This document shows, piece by piece, positions 8,466 through 16,563 of a stretch of 45,128 nt of DNA; position 1 is the stretch's first letter, and each line of letters begins with the position of its first letter. The position numbers and the translations under genes were made by a program. The stretch is from Candidatus Saccharimonadota bacterium. GTDB lineage: Bacteria; Patescibacteriota; Saccharimonadia; Saccharimonadales; Saccharimonadaceae. Location: assembly GCA_030527585.1 (NCBI GenBank), contig JAUNAL010000004.1, positions 1 to 45,128 on the forward strand. The letters are read 5' to 3'. The notes under the pieces were generated by a model. That model made no database searches, was not told where the DNA came from, and saw nothing but the letters and a program-made list of their open reading frames with translations.

Positions 8466-11400
8466 TTACGCACCGCCTGGATATAGCGTTGGGTCTCTAA
8501 GTAGACCCCTCAAATACTCTCGAAGTTCAAAGGCATCTGCAGATTTATTCTTCTCATAGAACTTCTCGTACTTGTAAGCGATGAAGCTCTCTTCGCCTAG
8601 CCAGTCAGCAATTTCTTCCATAGACTTTCTAAAGAACACTTCGCTATCATCATCCCTACATTCCGCATAAAGATCGTCAATCGCCGCCATGTATGCATTT
8701 CTATCCGCCTCAGTATAGTAATATGATGATGTCGTATCGTCATCTTCCATATATGGGTCTGCTTCACTCCTGCGCTTGCGCTCCTCTTGATATGCACGCT
8801 TTTGCTCTTCACGGCTTTGATTCAAATAATCGTTAATCGCAACTTCATTATCAAGGTTAAGCCAGTAGCGCATCCAGTCTTTTGCGTTGTTCGCCGCACC
8901 GGAACGTCGCGTGCGATAAATCTGTTCAAGCTTGCCACTATCTGCAAGAATCTTGCGAACACGTTTACCGGTCATCTCATCTTTCAATGCCATCAATTCC
9001 TTATCGCGATTCTTCCTTGCCTCTCCAATCGGTGAATTGCCATACTTATTCTGAATCTGTGCCACTCGTGCATTATACTCCGCTCGGCGCTCTGGATGTT
9101 CAGGATCGTCTAGCCAGGCATTCGTCAAATGCTCATTCACTGCCGCCTTATAGTCACTTCGCATACCCAAAATCTGTGCCGGAGTTTGATCTTTAAAATA
9201 TTTCTCCGTCTTTTCGCGGAAATATTTTTCCGTCATAGCTCTCTCTTCATCAGACATAGACTCGTTTTCCCACTCCGCAACCCACTCATAAATTGGGTTG
9301 CCTTTTTCGTCTACAGCTACTTTGCCACTTTCGTCTTTCTTTTGCTTACGCGAATAACCCGTCAAAGAAGTCACTGCGCTACTTAATTGCTCAGAACCGG
9401 AAAGATATTTAAGGCTCGCGGAAATAAACTGTGGGGCAATTGCCGTATCAATTTCTTGACGTTTTGCCAAATAAGCTGCTTGGTCAACCTTTCCAGTTTC
9501 CGGATCCGTATAAACCTTCTTAAGGCTATCAGCCAAATTTGCAAAAGCCGTCCGTTCCACATTATCAAACGATGTACCCTCCAGAAGCGTCGTCATCGGT
9601 CGCTTCGCATACATAAGTTCACCATTCGGTTCCTCATGATAGCCTTTCACATACTCATCAAACGTAATTTTCGCTTCTTTACGATCATCCGTATTATACA
9701 TCCGTGCAGTTTCAAGGTTAATGTACTTGCCAAACCTACGCAACGTCGGATCAGCATCCTTGACATCAAACATCAAGAACGAAGCCAGTGCTTGCGATGC
9801 GTGTGTTCCGAGCTCTAGCCCACCATCAAGAACATCGTCCATAATATTCTTAACGATATCCGTATCACCACGTCGGTTAACCTCTCTAAGGCCCGCAATG
9901 ATTGCATCAATACTCTCCGTTGCCTTTTTATTCGGGTTAAGTGACAGCTCTTTGATTCTATATTCAAGATCCTTTGTTGGCGGAGTCATTTCAAAATACT
10001 TCTGGAACTTCGTCATAATAATCTTATTCTGGGTGTCATATGCCGCCGCTGCCGAGGCTGCTGCAAAATGAGTATAGTCAACCTCGCCCTCCATAATCTT
10101 ACTAATATCATTATATCTGCCAAGAGCTTCTTTGAATTGAGCCGATTGCATATCTGCAAAGTGCTTCTTATATTTTCCTGCATTAATATTAACATTGTCG
10201 AAATGCGCGTTCATCGCCGCCTCCATACGTCCATGGAACCCCTTCGCATTCTCGAACTCAATCATTTCCCCTCTCGCCTGCTCAGCCTTCAAGAGATCTG
10301 AAGCGACCACATTTCGCATATCAAGATTATCGAGAATTGCTTTATCAGTCGTCCCCGCCTCTGCACGATAACCGAACCCTTTATTCATATTATTCGCATG
10401 CCGCGCCACGACCCGCTGATACTCCATCCCCCTCGCCTGGTCACCATACGCCCTCTGCCCACGCGAAGACAATGTCCCATCAAGATTACCCTTTCGATAA
10501 TTCCGCTTCGCATCATAAGCCAACCCCCGGCTCTTCACCGTAGTCGTATGTCGCGCCGTCTCCTCGCCCCTAGCAATCCTGCGATTCTCCAAATACTGTC
10601 TAAGTTTCAAAGATGGCGTATACGCATCCGCTCGTGCCAAGTTCTTCGCTCTCGTCAAATCGCGATGCGAGCCAGCCCAAGCCCGGTTCGTGTTGAGAGG
10701 ACCCGCCGCCAACCGATGCATCCCTGCGTTGATCGTCGACAGGAACGTCCCAGACATCTTCATCATCTTCCAAGAGAAGAACAATGGGAAAATCTGCACC
10801 GCCGTCCCGAGCAATAATGAAAAACCATCTCTAGAATTTACAATAATCGCCCACCCCGCAAGCGACGAAGCCCCAAACAGAAGCGAGAACATCGGATAAA
10901 ATACCAACATTCTATATAATAATTGTTTCCACTGCTTAAACCACTTGTCCGTATTCGGCAAAATATACGCCACCATCGCCAGCGGCGCAATCATAATCAG
11001 AAGTACCACCACTGCCTGTCGAAGCGCAATTGTAATAAGTCCCGCCGCAACCGAAACAATCGCCCCAAGCACCACTGGAATCAACATCCAAATCGTCCCC
11101 ATCTCAAACGCAACCACACCCCCACCAATCGCCAATGCCGTCCCTCCAGCCATCGCCGAGTACATCTCCGCCATCGCCACATGCGACTGCCCGTTCGACA
11201 GATTCATCCCAGACATCGTCGCCGCCTCAATCGACTCAAACAATCCCCGGAGGCTATTCCCGATAATATTCGACAAATCCACCGCCAAAGAACAAATAAT
11301 AAAGCTTAAGTTTACCAAAATCGCCGCCACAATCAACTTCGGTAGCGACTTCTTCAGCCCGTAATTATTAATCCCATAGCCCGTAATCTGCGAATAAATC

Positions 11401-11849
11401 ACCACCAAAAGGAAAATAATAAAGACAATGTTCGTAACCGCCCTAAAATACTTCCAAATCTCGTAAATCGGCTGCCCGTCCTCCGCTTTAACCGGATTAA
11501 TTACCAAAATATCTTCAATTTTCTCATACAGCCAGTCCACCGCCTCAGAAATCTTGCCCGTCGTCGGACAAACCAGCCAGCCAAGCGACCCCAAACTATC
11601 CTCGCACGATACGCTAGAAGCAGCAGTCGTCGCAGTATTCGTCGTCCCGGTGTTAACCCCAGTATCCGTACCAGCTTCAACCTGTGTTGGCTCATTCGTT
11701 TCAGGCGCCGCCGAAACCTCTGTCACCCCAAAAACCCCAAACACAGAAGTGAGCATTATCATAATACCGAAAAAGAACCCAAAAACGGCTTTCTTCAAAT
11801 TAAATTTTGAGATTTTTTTCGCTATCATAATAATAAAAACTTCCCACAC
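8466..11849 (-). CDS. TrbL/VirB6-like large membrane protein
   Basis: A protein of about 1,127 residues with a cleavable-looking leader (VFGFFFGIMIMLTSVFGVF...VSAAPE), a Thr/Gln-rich stretch, then a polytopic region (about 140-390) with six to eight hydrophobic helices such as FRAVTNIVFIIFLLVVIYSQ and AVVVLLIMIAPLAMVAYILP. A hydrophilic, mostly helical tail of about 730 residues follows, rich in Arg/Glu/Ala. This architecture fits the TrbL/VirB6 channel proteins of type IV secretion, with an unusually long cytoplasmic tail as often seen in CPR. GTG 11849 or ATG 11828 may be the start; both have a weakly spaced Shine-Dalgarno-like sequence. It is transcribed alone, divergently from the pilin-repeat gene. 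No enzymatic motif was seen in the tail. Confidence 0.8.
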   Translation of the reverse strand: MWEVFIIMIAKKISKFNLKKAVFGFFFGIMIMLTSVFGVFGVTEVSAAPETNEPTQVEAGTDTGVNTGTTNTATTAASSVSCEDSLGSLGWLVCPTTGKISEAVDWLYEKIEDILVINPVKAEDGQPIYEIWKYFRAVTNIVFIIFLLVVIYSQITGYGINNYGLKKSLPKLIVAAILVNLSFIICSLAVDLSNIIGNSLRGLFESIEAATMSGMNLSNGQSHVAMAEMYSAMAGGTALAIGGGVVAFEMGTIWMLIPVVLGAIVSVAAGLITIALRQAVVVLLIMIAPLAMVAYILPNTDKWFKQWKQLLYRMLVFYPMFSLLFGASSLAGWAIIVNSRDGFSLLLGTAVQIFPLFFSWKMMKMSGTFLSTINAGMHRLAAGPLNTNRAWAGSHRDLTRAKNLARADAYTPSLKLRQYLENRRIARGEETARHTTTVKSRGLAYDAKRNYRKGNLDGTLSSRGQRAYGDQARGMEYQRVVARHANNMNKGFGYRAEAGTTDKAILDNLDMRNVVASDLLKAEQARGEMIEFENAKGFHGRMEAAMNAHFDNVNINAGKYKKHFADMQSAQFKEALGRYNDISKIMEGEVDYTHFAAASAAAAYDTQNKIIMTKFQKYFEMTPPTKDLEYRIKELSLNPNKKATESIDAIIAGLREVNRRGDTDIVKNIMDDVLDGGLELGTHASQALASFLMFDVKDADPTLRRFGKYINLETARMYNTDDRKEAKITFDEYVKGYHEEPNGELMYAKRPMTTLLEGTSFDNVERTAFANLADSLKKVYTDPETGKVDQAAYLAKRQEIDTAIAPQFISASLKYLSGSEQLSSAVTSLTGYSRKQKKDESGKVAVDEKGNPIYEWVAEWENESMSDEERAMTEKYFREKTEKYFKDQTPAQILGMRSDYKAAVNEHLTNAWLDDPEHPERRAEYNARVAQIQNKYGNSPIGEARKNRDKELMALKDEMTGKRVRKILADSGKLEQIYRTRRSGAANNAKDWMRYWLNLDNEVAINDYLNQSREEQKRAYQEERKRRSEADPYMEDDDTTSSYYYTEADRNAYMAAIDDLYAECRDDDSEVFFRKSMEEIADWLGEESFIAYKYEKFYEKNKSADAFELREYLRGLLRDPTLYPGGA

Positions 11850-11886
11850 TAGTAAAAACCGCCTCCCTTTTCATAGGCGTAAGGCA

Positions 11887-11915
11887 ATTATAGCACACAT
11901 AAGCATTTTTGTCAA
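11887..11915 (-). promoter_or_regulatory. Promoter of the TrbL-like gene
   Basis: TTGACA (11915-11910), 17-nt spacer, TGC TATAAT (11892-11887). Perfect consensus with an extended -10. Confidence 0.92.
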
Positions 11916-11957
11916 GATATATTCTATAAACTACCTTTGTTTTTCCAAAAATCTATG

Positions 11958-11963
11958 GTAATA
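11958..11963 (+). promoter_or_regulatory. -10 of the triple-pilin gene
   Basis: TGG TAATAT extended -10, 7 nt before ATG 11971, so the transcript is probably leaderless. It diverges from the TrbL-like promoter. Confidence 0.6.
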
Positions 11964-11970
11964 TAAGATT

Positions 11971-13068
11971 ATGAAAAAGTTTCTCGTCTTTGTGGCTCTC
12001 CTTATCGCCACCTTAACCACTACCAATTTTACTCTAAATTATATTGCCAATGCGGCGCCAACCACCACAACCAATCAAACAAACACAGACGCAAAAGCCA
12101 AAACAGACACAGGCACGAGCACCGGCACAGAGGCGACCGACACGGGCACCCCTTACGACCCTTCGACTGATGACCCCGTCACCGATCGTAGCAGCTGTCG
12201 CACTTTCCTCGGTATGTATTCCTGGGACTGCGGTTTAACGACAACGACAGGCGCAGGCGGAAAACCTACTATCGTCATAGACAGCACCGACGCTCTTAAA
12301 GGCGGCATCCTCATCATCATCTCAAACGTTCTCATCGACCTCTCCATCATCGCTACCTATATAGTCGTTGGCTACGTCATCTACGGTGGCTACATGTACA
12401 TCTTCGCTAACGGAGATATGAATAAGGTTATGGGCGGCAAGAAAACCCTTACCCGTGCTTTTATTGGTCTCGCCGTAGTTGCCTGCACCAATATCATTCT
12501 TAACACTATCCGCTTCGCTTTTATGGGTCAAAACGGCGCTTTCCCTCAAAACTGTGCCGAAGCCGAATGCGTCTCTTCTAATGATCTTATCCGCAATGCT
12601 CTTGGCTGGATTATTGGAATCTCTGGCGCTATCGCCGCCATCTTCCTTGTCGTAGGCGGGATCGGCTACGCGACTTCAGCTGGCGACTCTGCAAAACTCC
12701 AAAAAGCTAAAAACACCATCATCTATTCTCTCATCGGCATCGCAATCGTCGGCCTTTCTCAAATCGCCACCAACTTCGTCATCGGCATCGTCAACACCGC
12801 GAATAATAGCGTCACTATGGAAGGTGCCATCCAAACTATCTTGAACAGCGTCATCGCCGTCGCTAGCGTCGTCTCGGTCGTCTTTGTCGTTATCGGTGGC
12901 TACAACTATATTACCTCTACTGGTGACACCGGAAAGCTCCAGAAAGCTAAAAGTATGATTCTCTATGCCTGTATCGGTCTAGCGGTCTGCGCCCTCGCTT
13001 TCGTTATCGTCAACTGGGCTGTCGGTATTGTCAACACAAATTCAGCTACTCCAACCCCATCTCCATAA
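11971..13068 (+). CDS. Secreted protein with three tandem VirB2/TrbC-like pilin domains
   Basis: A 365-residue protein with a signal peptide (MKKFLVFVALLIATLTT...ANA), a Thr/Asp/Pro linker (about 30-75) and a CRTFLGMYSWDCG loop. Three repeats follow of the two-helix T4SS pilin fold: hydrophobic helix, short polar loop with Gly-Asp and Lys, second helix. The loops read GDMNKVMGGKKT, GDSAKLQKAKNT and GDTGKLQKAKSM (near 148, 237 and 322). Single-domain relatives are encoded at 13131-13421 and 14683-15099. VirB2-type pilins form the extracellular filament; a covalently linked trimer would be unusual and might be a filament adaptor, a tip, or a membrane complex instead. It is first in a likely two-gene unit with the next pilin. 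Confidence 0.8.
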   Translation: MKKFLVFVALLIATLTTTNFTLNYIANAAPTTTTNQTNTDAKAKTDTGTSTGTEATDTGTPYDPSTDDPVTDRSSCRTFLGMYSWDCGLTTTTGAGGKPTIVIDSTDALKGGILIIISNVLIDLSIIATYIVVGYVIYGGYMYIFANGDMNKVMGGKKTLTRAFIGLAVVACTNIILNTIRFAFMGQNGAFPQNCAEAECVSSNDLIRNALGWIIGISGAIAAIFLVVGGIGYATSAGDSAKLQKAKNTIIYSLIGIAIVGLSQIATNFVIGIVNTANNSVTMEGAIQTILNSVIAVASVVSVVFVVIGGYNYITSTGDTGKLQKAKSMILYACIGLAVCALAFVIVNWAVGIVNTNSATPTPSP

Positions 13069-13130
13069 ACCCTATTGCATTTTCAAGAGAAAAGTTATAG
13101 AATAAAGGTAAAATAAGTTAAAGGATATAA

Positions 13131-13421
13131 ATGAAAAATTCACTTATCACTCTAGCAGCAGACATTAAAGAAATCCCAAACGAAGGGAACGATCTCGTCG
13201 GTAGCGTTACGGACATCCTCAACGCCATCGTCGCAGTTCTTGGTATCGTCTGTGTTGTCGTCATTATTATCGGCGGTGTAAACTACATGACCTCTACTGG
13301 TGATGCTGGTAAAGTTAAAAAAGCTAAAGATACTATCCTCTACGGTTGTATCGGCTTGGTAATCTGCGCACTCGCTGCGGTTATCGTTAACTTCGTTATC
13401 ACTTCGATCATCGGAGCCTAA
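13131..13421 (+). CDS. VirB2/TrbC-like pilin (single domain)
   Basis: A 96-residue protein with a short polar N-terminus and two membrane helices (about 33-55 and 70-92) joined by the loop TGDAGKVKKAKDT, nearly the same as the third repeat of the preceding gene. No obvious signal peptide cleavage site. The Shine-Dalgarno AAAGGA lies 7 nt before the ATG. It follows the triple-pilin gene after 62 nt and is closed by a strong terminator. I infer a T4SS pilus or pseudopilus subunit. Confidence 0.85.
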   Translation: MKNSLITLAADIKEIPNEGNDLVGSVTDILNAIVAVLGIVCVVVIIIGGVNYMTSTGDAGKVKKAKDTILYGCIGLVICALAAVIVNFVITSIIGA

Positions 13422-13429
13422 CAGCCTAC

Positions 13430-13459
13430 AAAAAATATCCCCCAAAGGGGATATTTTTT
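13430..13459. terminator. Bidirectional intrinsic terminator
   Basis: Perfect 13-bp stem with A6/T6 ends (arms 13430-13442 and 13447-13459), loop CAAA. It ends the pilin transcript on the plus strand and hsp20 on the minus strand. Confidence 0.95.
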
Positions 13460-13494
13460 ATGTTTCGTTAAAGCAGTATGACCCGAAAACCGTA

Positions 13495-13989
13495 TTATTG
13501 AATCGCGATCTTCTTTGGCGCTTCAACTTTTTCTTTCTCAAAGCTAATTGTAAGAACGCCGTCTTTAAGTTCTGCTTTGACACTATTCTCATCTTCACGA
13601 ACCTGAACTGGAAGTGCAATCGTTCGCGAGAACTCACCCCAATAACATTCCTGAATATGCCAACGAGTAGTTTGTTCATCCTCGCCACCAGAAAGCACAC
13701 CAGAAATCGTCAAGATATTATCGGAAATACTGACATCGAGATCAGATTTCGAAATTCCAGCAGTGCGGGCTTTAACTACTAATTTGTCGGCGGTTTCAAA
13801 GACATCCACTGCTAGTTGTCCAGGAAAGTCGTCGGTATTTTCCCACTCATCTTCAACGGTCTCGCTGACTTCCGCTGGCGCCTCTTCCATCATTTCTTTT
13901 GGAGCCGCAATGAGTTCATCATCTCCTCCAAGAAATGCCGCAGCGAGGTCGTCTTCCATCAGCAAATCGTCACTGTTTGTACGAGCCAT
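13495..13989 (-). CDS. Small heat-shock protein, Hsp20 / alpha-crystallin family
   Basis: A 164-residue protein. The N-terminal 65 residues are acidic and Ala-rich (LAAAFLGGDDELIAAPKEMMEE). The alpha-crystallin domain is at about 65-158, with DVFETADKLVVKARTAGISKSDLDVSI, the strand ILTISG and GVLTISF near the end. Such proteins hold unfolding clients in an ATP-independent way and pass them to DnaK or GroEL, both systems represented by genes here. ATG follows GGAGGAAAT, and the promoter is TTGATT-17-TATAAT with no CIRCE, so control differs from dnaJ and groES. It is divergent from comF with overlapping promoters. Confidence 0.92.
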   Translation of the reverse strand: MARTNSDDLLMEDDLAAAFLGGDDELIAAPKEMMEEAPAEVSETVEDEWENTDDFPGQLAVDVFETADKLVVKARTAGISKSDLDVSISDNILTISGVLSGGEDEQTTRWHIQECYWGEFSRTIALPVQVREDENSVKAELKDGVLTISFEKEKVEAPKKIAIQ

Positions 13990-14017
13990 ATTTCCTCCAC
14001 TTATATTGTTATGCTTT

Positions 14018-14046
14018 ATTATAAAGCAAGTTCATAGTAAAATCAA
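14018..14046. promoter_or_regulatory. Overlapping divergent promoters, hsp20 / comF
   Basis: Minus: TTGATT (14046-14041), 17-nt spacer, TATAAT (14023-14018) for hsp20. Plus: TAAAAT (14038-14043), 9 nt before ATG 14053 of comF. The comF -10 overlaps the hsp20 -35, so the two promoters exclude each other. Confidence 0.7.
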
Positions 14047-14052
14047 GAGGAA

Positions 14053-14706
14053 ATGCGATTAAATGTAAAAAATACAACATTTCCTGGCCTCCTAGACCTC
14101 CTCGCTCCCCACTCTTGTAGGGGTTGTGGGCATACAGGTGAAGCGCTTTGCGACTGTTGTAAAAATAACATTCTTAAGCAAAAAACCAGCTTCCGCCCAA
14201 AAGAAAAACTCCCGAAAACCTTTATCGTTGGAAAACGTGATGGACTTTTAAACGACCTAATCCATGATTTTAAATACAATTCCAACCGCTCACTCGCAAA
14301 ACCTCTCGCCGAACTCCTTGCTGAAAAACTCCCGAAAAACCAAAAAGGGAAAGTAGTAGTCGTCCCCCTCCCTACCGCCACCAACCATATCCGCACCCGC
14401 GCTTTCGACCATACTCTGCTTCTTGCCAAACACCTTGCTAGATTTAAAGGCTATCAAGTCGAAGAGCTCCTCGTCCGCACCAAAAATACCGTCCAAGTCG
14501 GCGCCGACGAAAAAACTCGCCTTAAACAAGCCCGGGAGGCTTTCGAGCTCAATCCAAAGCTCAAAATAGACCCTGAAACAACCTATCTCATCTTAGACGA
14601 CGTCTGGACAACCGGCGCCAGCATGAAATCTGCCATCAAAAAGCTCCGCCAAGGCGGAGCCAAGAAACTCATAGTTGGAGTTTTAGCAGTTAACCGACTG
14701 GATTAA
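14053..14706 (+). CDS. comF: ComF-family phosphoribosyltransferase-like protein
   Basis: A 217-residue protein with an N-terminal four-Cys zinc motif (CRGCG ... CDCC) followed by a type I phosphoribosyltransferase domain. The PRPP-loop motif ILDDVWTTGAS lies near residue 177. A PLPTATNHIRTRAFDHTLLLA segment matches the conserved ComF pattern P-x(6)-R-x-R-G/A-F. ComF is known to help pull single-stranded DNA into the cell and act with helicases in natural transformation. Whether other competence genes exist is not visible here. Its 3' end overlaps the convergent pilin gene by 24 nt. A -10 box 9 nt before the ATG suggests a leaderless mRNA; an AGAGG close to the ATG could also serve. Confidence 0.92.
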   Translation: MRLNVKNTTFPGLLDLLAPHSCRGCGHTGEALCDCCKNNILKQKTSFRPKEKLPKTFIVGKRDGLLNDLIHDFKYNSNRSLAKPLAELLAEKLPKNQKGKVVVVPLPTATNHIRTRAFDHTLLLAKHLARFKGYQVEELLVRTKNTVQVGADEKTRLKQAREAFELNPKLKIDPETTYLILDDVWTTGASMKSAIKKLRQGGAKKLIVGVLAVNRLD

Positions 14707-15099
14707 AGCCGCTGCTTCTTCACCCGAGTCAGAGCTCGGGAGCGCCGTAATCACAAAGTTAACAATCGCAAATGCCAAGAAAGAAACGATCAAACCGATA
14801 ATCGCATAAAGCACTGTGTTCTTCGCGTCGGTCACTTTCTTCGAATCGCCGCCCGAAACTACATATTTAATCCCACCGATAATCAACATAATTACCGCAA
14901 TAATCCCGACGATATAAAGAATTGTATTCGTGATTTGCTTAAATACACCATTATTGCCAAACAAATCTTTCGGACAACCATCGCATTGCATCGCCTCAAC
15001 GCCTTCTTGAAGCGTCAATGCCGAGACACTAGTCGCCATTAAAATCGTAAATACCCCACACATCAAGATTGGTAAAACTAATTTCATAATGTTTTTCAT
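14683..15099 (-). CDS. VirB2/TrbC-like pilin with signal peptide
   Basis: A 138-residue protein. Signal peptide at 1-27 (LVLPILMCGVFTILMATSVSA), a short periplasmic part with CDGCPKDLFG, then two membrane helices joined by the polar loop GGDSKKVTDAKNT (near 90), the same fold as the pilins at 11971 and 13131. The C-terminus SSDSGEEAAALIQSVNC ends in Cys. The mRNA appears leaderless: TGG-TATAAT ends 6 nt before ATG. It is convergent with comF. It is the third pilin gene near the TrbL-like and VirB4 genes, so I infer one T4SS-like system whose subunit genes are scattered. Confidence 0.85.
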   Translation of the reverse strand: MKNIMKLVLPILMCGVFTILMATSVSALTLQEGVEAMQCDGCPKDLFGNNGVFKQITNTILYIVGIIAVIMLIIGGIKYVVSGGDSKKVTDAKNTVLYAIIGLIVSFLAFAIVNFVITALPSSDSGEEAAALIQSVNC

Positions 15100-15105
15100 A
15101 GTTTT

Positions 15106-15111
15106 ATTATA
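15106..15111 (-). promoter_or_regulatory. Extended -10 of the third pilin gene
   Basis: TGG TATAAT, 6 nt before ATG 15099; a TAGACA lies 16 nt upstream. Confidence 0.75.
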
Positions 15112-15154
15112 CCACTTTTCCCTTCTTTGTCTAGTATAATGTCGTCTTACGACT

Positions 15155-15247
15155 TGGCGGAGGGTGGGAGATTCGAACTCCCGCGCCAGGTCGCCCCAGC
15201 CTAACGATTTAGCAAACCGTCCCCTTCAGCCACTTGGGTAACCCTCC
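15155..15247 (-). tRNA. tRNA-Ser(GCU) with encoded CCA
   Basis: Acceptor arms GGAGGGT (15247-15241) and ACCCTCC (15165-15159), discriminator G and CCA at 15157-15155. Anticodon GCT (15213-15211) in the loop TTTGCTAAA reads AGC/AGU. A long variable arm of class II type is present, and the T arm is GGGAG-TTCGAAT-CTCCC. A TAGAAT -10-like box precedes it. Confidence 0.97.
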
Positions 15248-15301
15248 GTTCCCTCCATTCTACCATATTTTATATATTTATTCCACAAATAAAAATTGTG
15301 T

Positions 15302-15307
15302 TATAAT
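15302..15307 (+). promoter_or_regulatory. Extended -10 of the two-helix membrane protein
   Basis: TGT TATAAT, 6 nt before ATG 15314. Confidence 0.75.
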
Positions 15308-15313
15308 AAACTT

Positions 15314-15781
15314 ATGGCAAAGAAATTTACACCAGTCTCTTGGGACGCAGAAGAATATATTATTAGAAGCCGCAACGCTTGGTGGTACGTCGGTCTCGCC
15401 GTAGCAACAATCGCCCTCGGCGCACTTGCTGTTTGGCTTGAAGGCTGGACTTTTCTCGCCCTAATTATTTTGAGCGCAATCACTATCCTTATCTCTAATT
15501 TACGCCCACCACGAAAACTCCACTACGAGCTCGGCAAAGAAGGTCTCACCGAAGGAGCCAAACTCTACAAATACGAAGATTTTAAAGCTTTCGGCATCTT
15601 GAAAGAAGAAAACCATTATTCCGCAATCTTAATCCCTAAAAAACGTTTCGGACTCCAGGTTAAAGTTTATTTCCCTATGGGTAGCGGCGAAGCCATCGTC
15701 GACCAACTCGGTGCCCGTCTCCCGATGGAAGAAGTTAAGCTCGACGTTCTCGATAAAATCGTAAATTTCTTGCGAATCTAA
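15314..15781 (+). CDS. Two-helix membrane protein with a PH-like C-terminal domain
   Basis: A 155-residue protein starting MAKKFTPVSWDAEEYIIRSRN. Two membrane helices (about 25-42 and 46-62) are followed by a 90-residue soluble domain (LHYELGKEGLTEGAKLYKYEDFKAFGI ... FGLQVKVYFPMG) whose strand pattern and position resemble the bacterial PH-like domains found behind two helices. I chose ATG 15314, not an upstream ATG at 15296, because the TATAAT box lies between them and would make 15314 leaderless. Function unknown. Confidence 0.75.
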   Translation: MAKKFTPVSWDAEEYIIRSRNAWWYVGLAVATIALGALAVWLEGWTFLALIILSAITILISNLRPPRKLHYELGKEGLTEGAKLYKYEDFKAFGILKEENHYSAILIPKKRFGLQVKVYFPMGSGEAIVDQLGARLPMEEVKLDVLDKIVNFLRI

Positions 15782-15833
15782 CTAATTCGTGCTATTATAG
15801 ACATAAGTATAATATTATTAAGGTGGGCAAACA

Positions 15834-16502
15834 ATGAACAATCCAACAATCGACAACGATTTACAAAAAGCTATTGACGACATCACAAAAGTAACAAATG
15901 ACGATCCAATTTTTGCGGACCCAGTTGCAGCTGCACCGGCAGTGACTGAAGAACTTCAAGTACCTACTCGTCCAGCCCAAACTATCACATATTCCGCCAT
16001 GCCCCAAATTCCAGAAGCCCCAAATTCACCAAAAATGCCAGCTGTGCCCGCGATGGCCCCCGTTGCTCCTGCTCCTGCCCCAGAAGTTCCTGCTCCAGCA
16101 GCCGTAGAGCCAGCCCCAACTTTAGACTTTACCCAACCGCCAATCGTAGAAGAAACTACCGTTGAAGAGTCTATTATTACGGAGCCTACTATTCAGGAGC
16201 CTGTGATCGAGCCAATCGAAACCCCAGTCGTCGAAAAGACAGCTGAACCATTCATCTCAGATACCGAAGAATCTCTCGACGCAACGCAAGTCAAAGAGGC
16301 TGCCCTTCGTGACCTCGCCCCAATCGTCGGAAAACTCGATTTAGCCCCAGAAAAGAAATTCAGCGTTTACAAAAAAGTTATTGAAAACTATAACGATCCT
16401 AGCGTCTTTGGTTTAGCTTATCACGCTGCCGGCGAAATTGAAAACGAAAAAGAACGCGCAGAAGCCCTCCTCTATCTCGTCGAGTCAATCGACAATTTAT
16501 AA
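15834..16502 (+). CDS. Hypothetical Pro/Ala/Glu-rich protein with a helical C-terminal domain
   Basis: A 222-residue acidic protein. It has a short helix (NDLQKAIDDITKVTNDDPIF), a disordered Pro/Ala/Val/Glu stretch of about 110 residues, and a conserved-looking helical domain at about 155-222 (LRDLAPIVGKLDLAPEKKF ... EKERAEALLYLVESIDNL). No signal peptide or membrane helix. AAGGTGG precedes ATG by 7 nt and a TATAAT lies at 15808-15813. The layout (disordered linker plus small domain) suggests a scaffold, but I cannot name a family. A shared terminator separates it from convergent groEL. Confidence 0.7.
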   Translation: MNNPTIDNDLQKAIDDITKVTNDDPIFADPVAAAPAVTEELQVPTRPAQTITYSAMPQIPEAPNSPKMPAVPAMAPVAPAPAPEVPAPAAVEPAPTLDFTQPPIVEETTVEESIITEPTIQEPVIEPIETPVVEKTAEPFISDTEESLDATQVKEAALRDLAPIVGKLDLAPEKKFSVYKKVIENYNDPSVFGLAYHAAGEIENEKERAEALLYLVESIDNL

Positions 16503-16525
16503 TAGGTCCTCCACCCTTAAAGGAC

Positions 16526-16554
16526 AAAAATAGCCCCATCACGGGGCTATTTTT
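16526..16554. terminator. Bidirectional intrinsic terminator
   Basis: 12-bp perfect stem (16526-16537 with 16543-16554) flanked by A5 and T5. It serves the Pro-rich gene on plus and groEL on minus. Confidence 0.95.
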
Positions 16555-16563
16555 ATGAGCAGC

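Noticed and set aside
11971-13068. Ordinary polytopic transporter
   Set aside because: The helices come in three two-helix repeats with the same Gly-Asp/Lys loop as two small pilin genes nearby.
15119-15150. Plus-strand TATAAT near 15135 as a promoter
   Set aside because: It leads only into the antisense of the tRNA and has no gene downstream before 15302.
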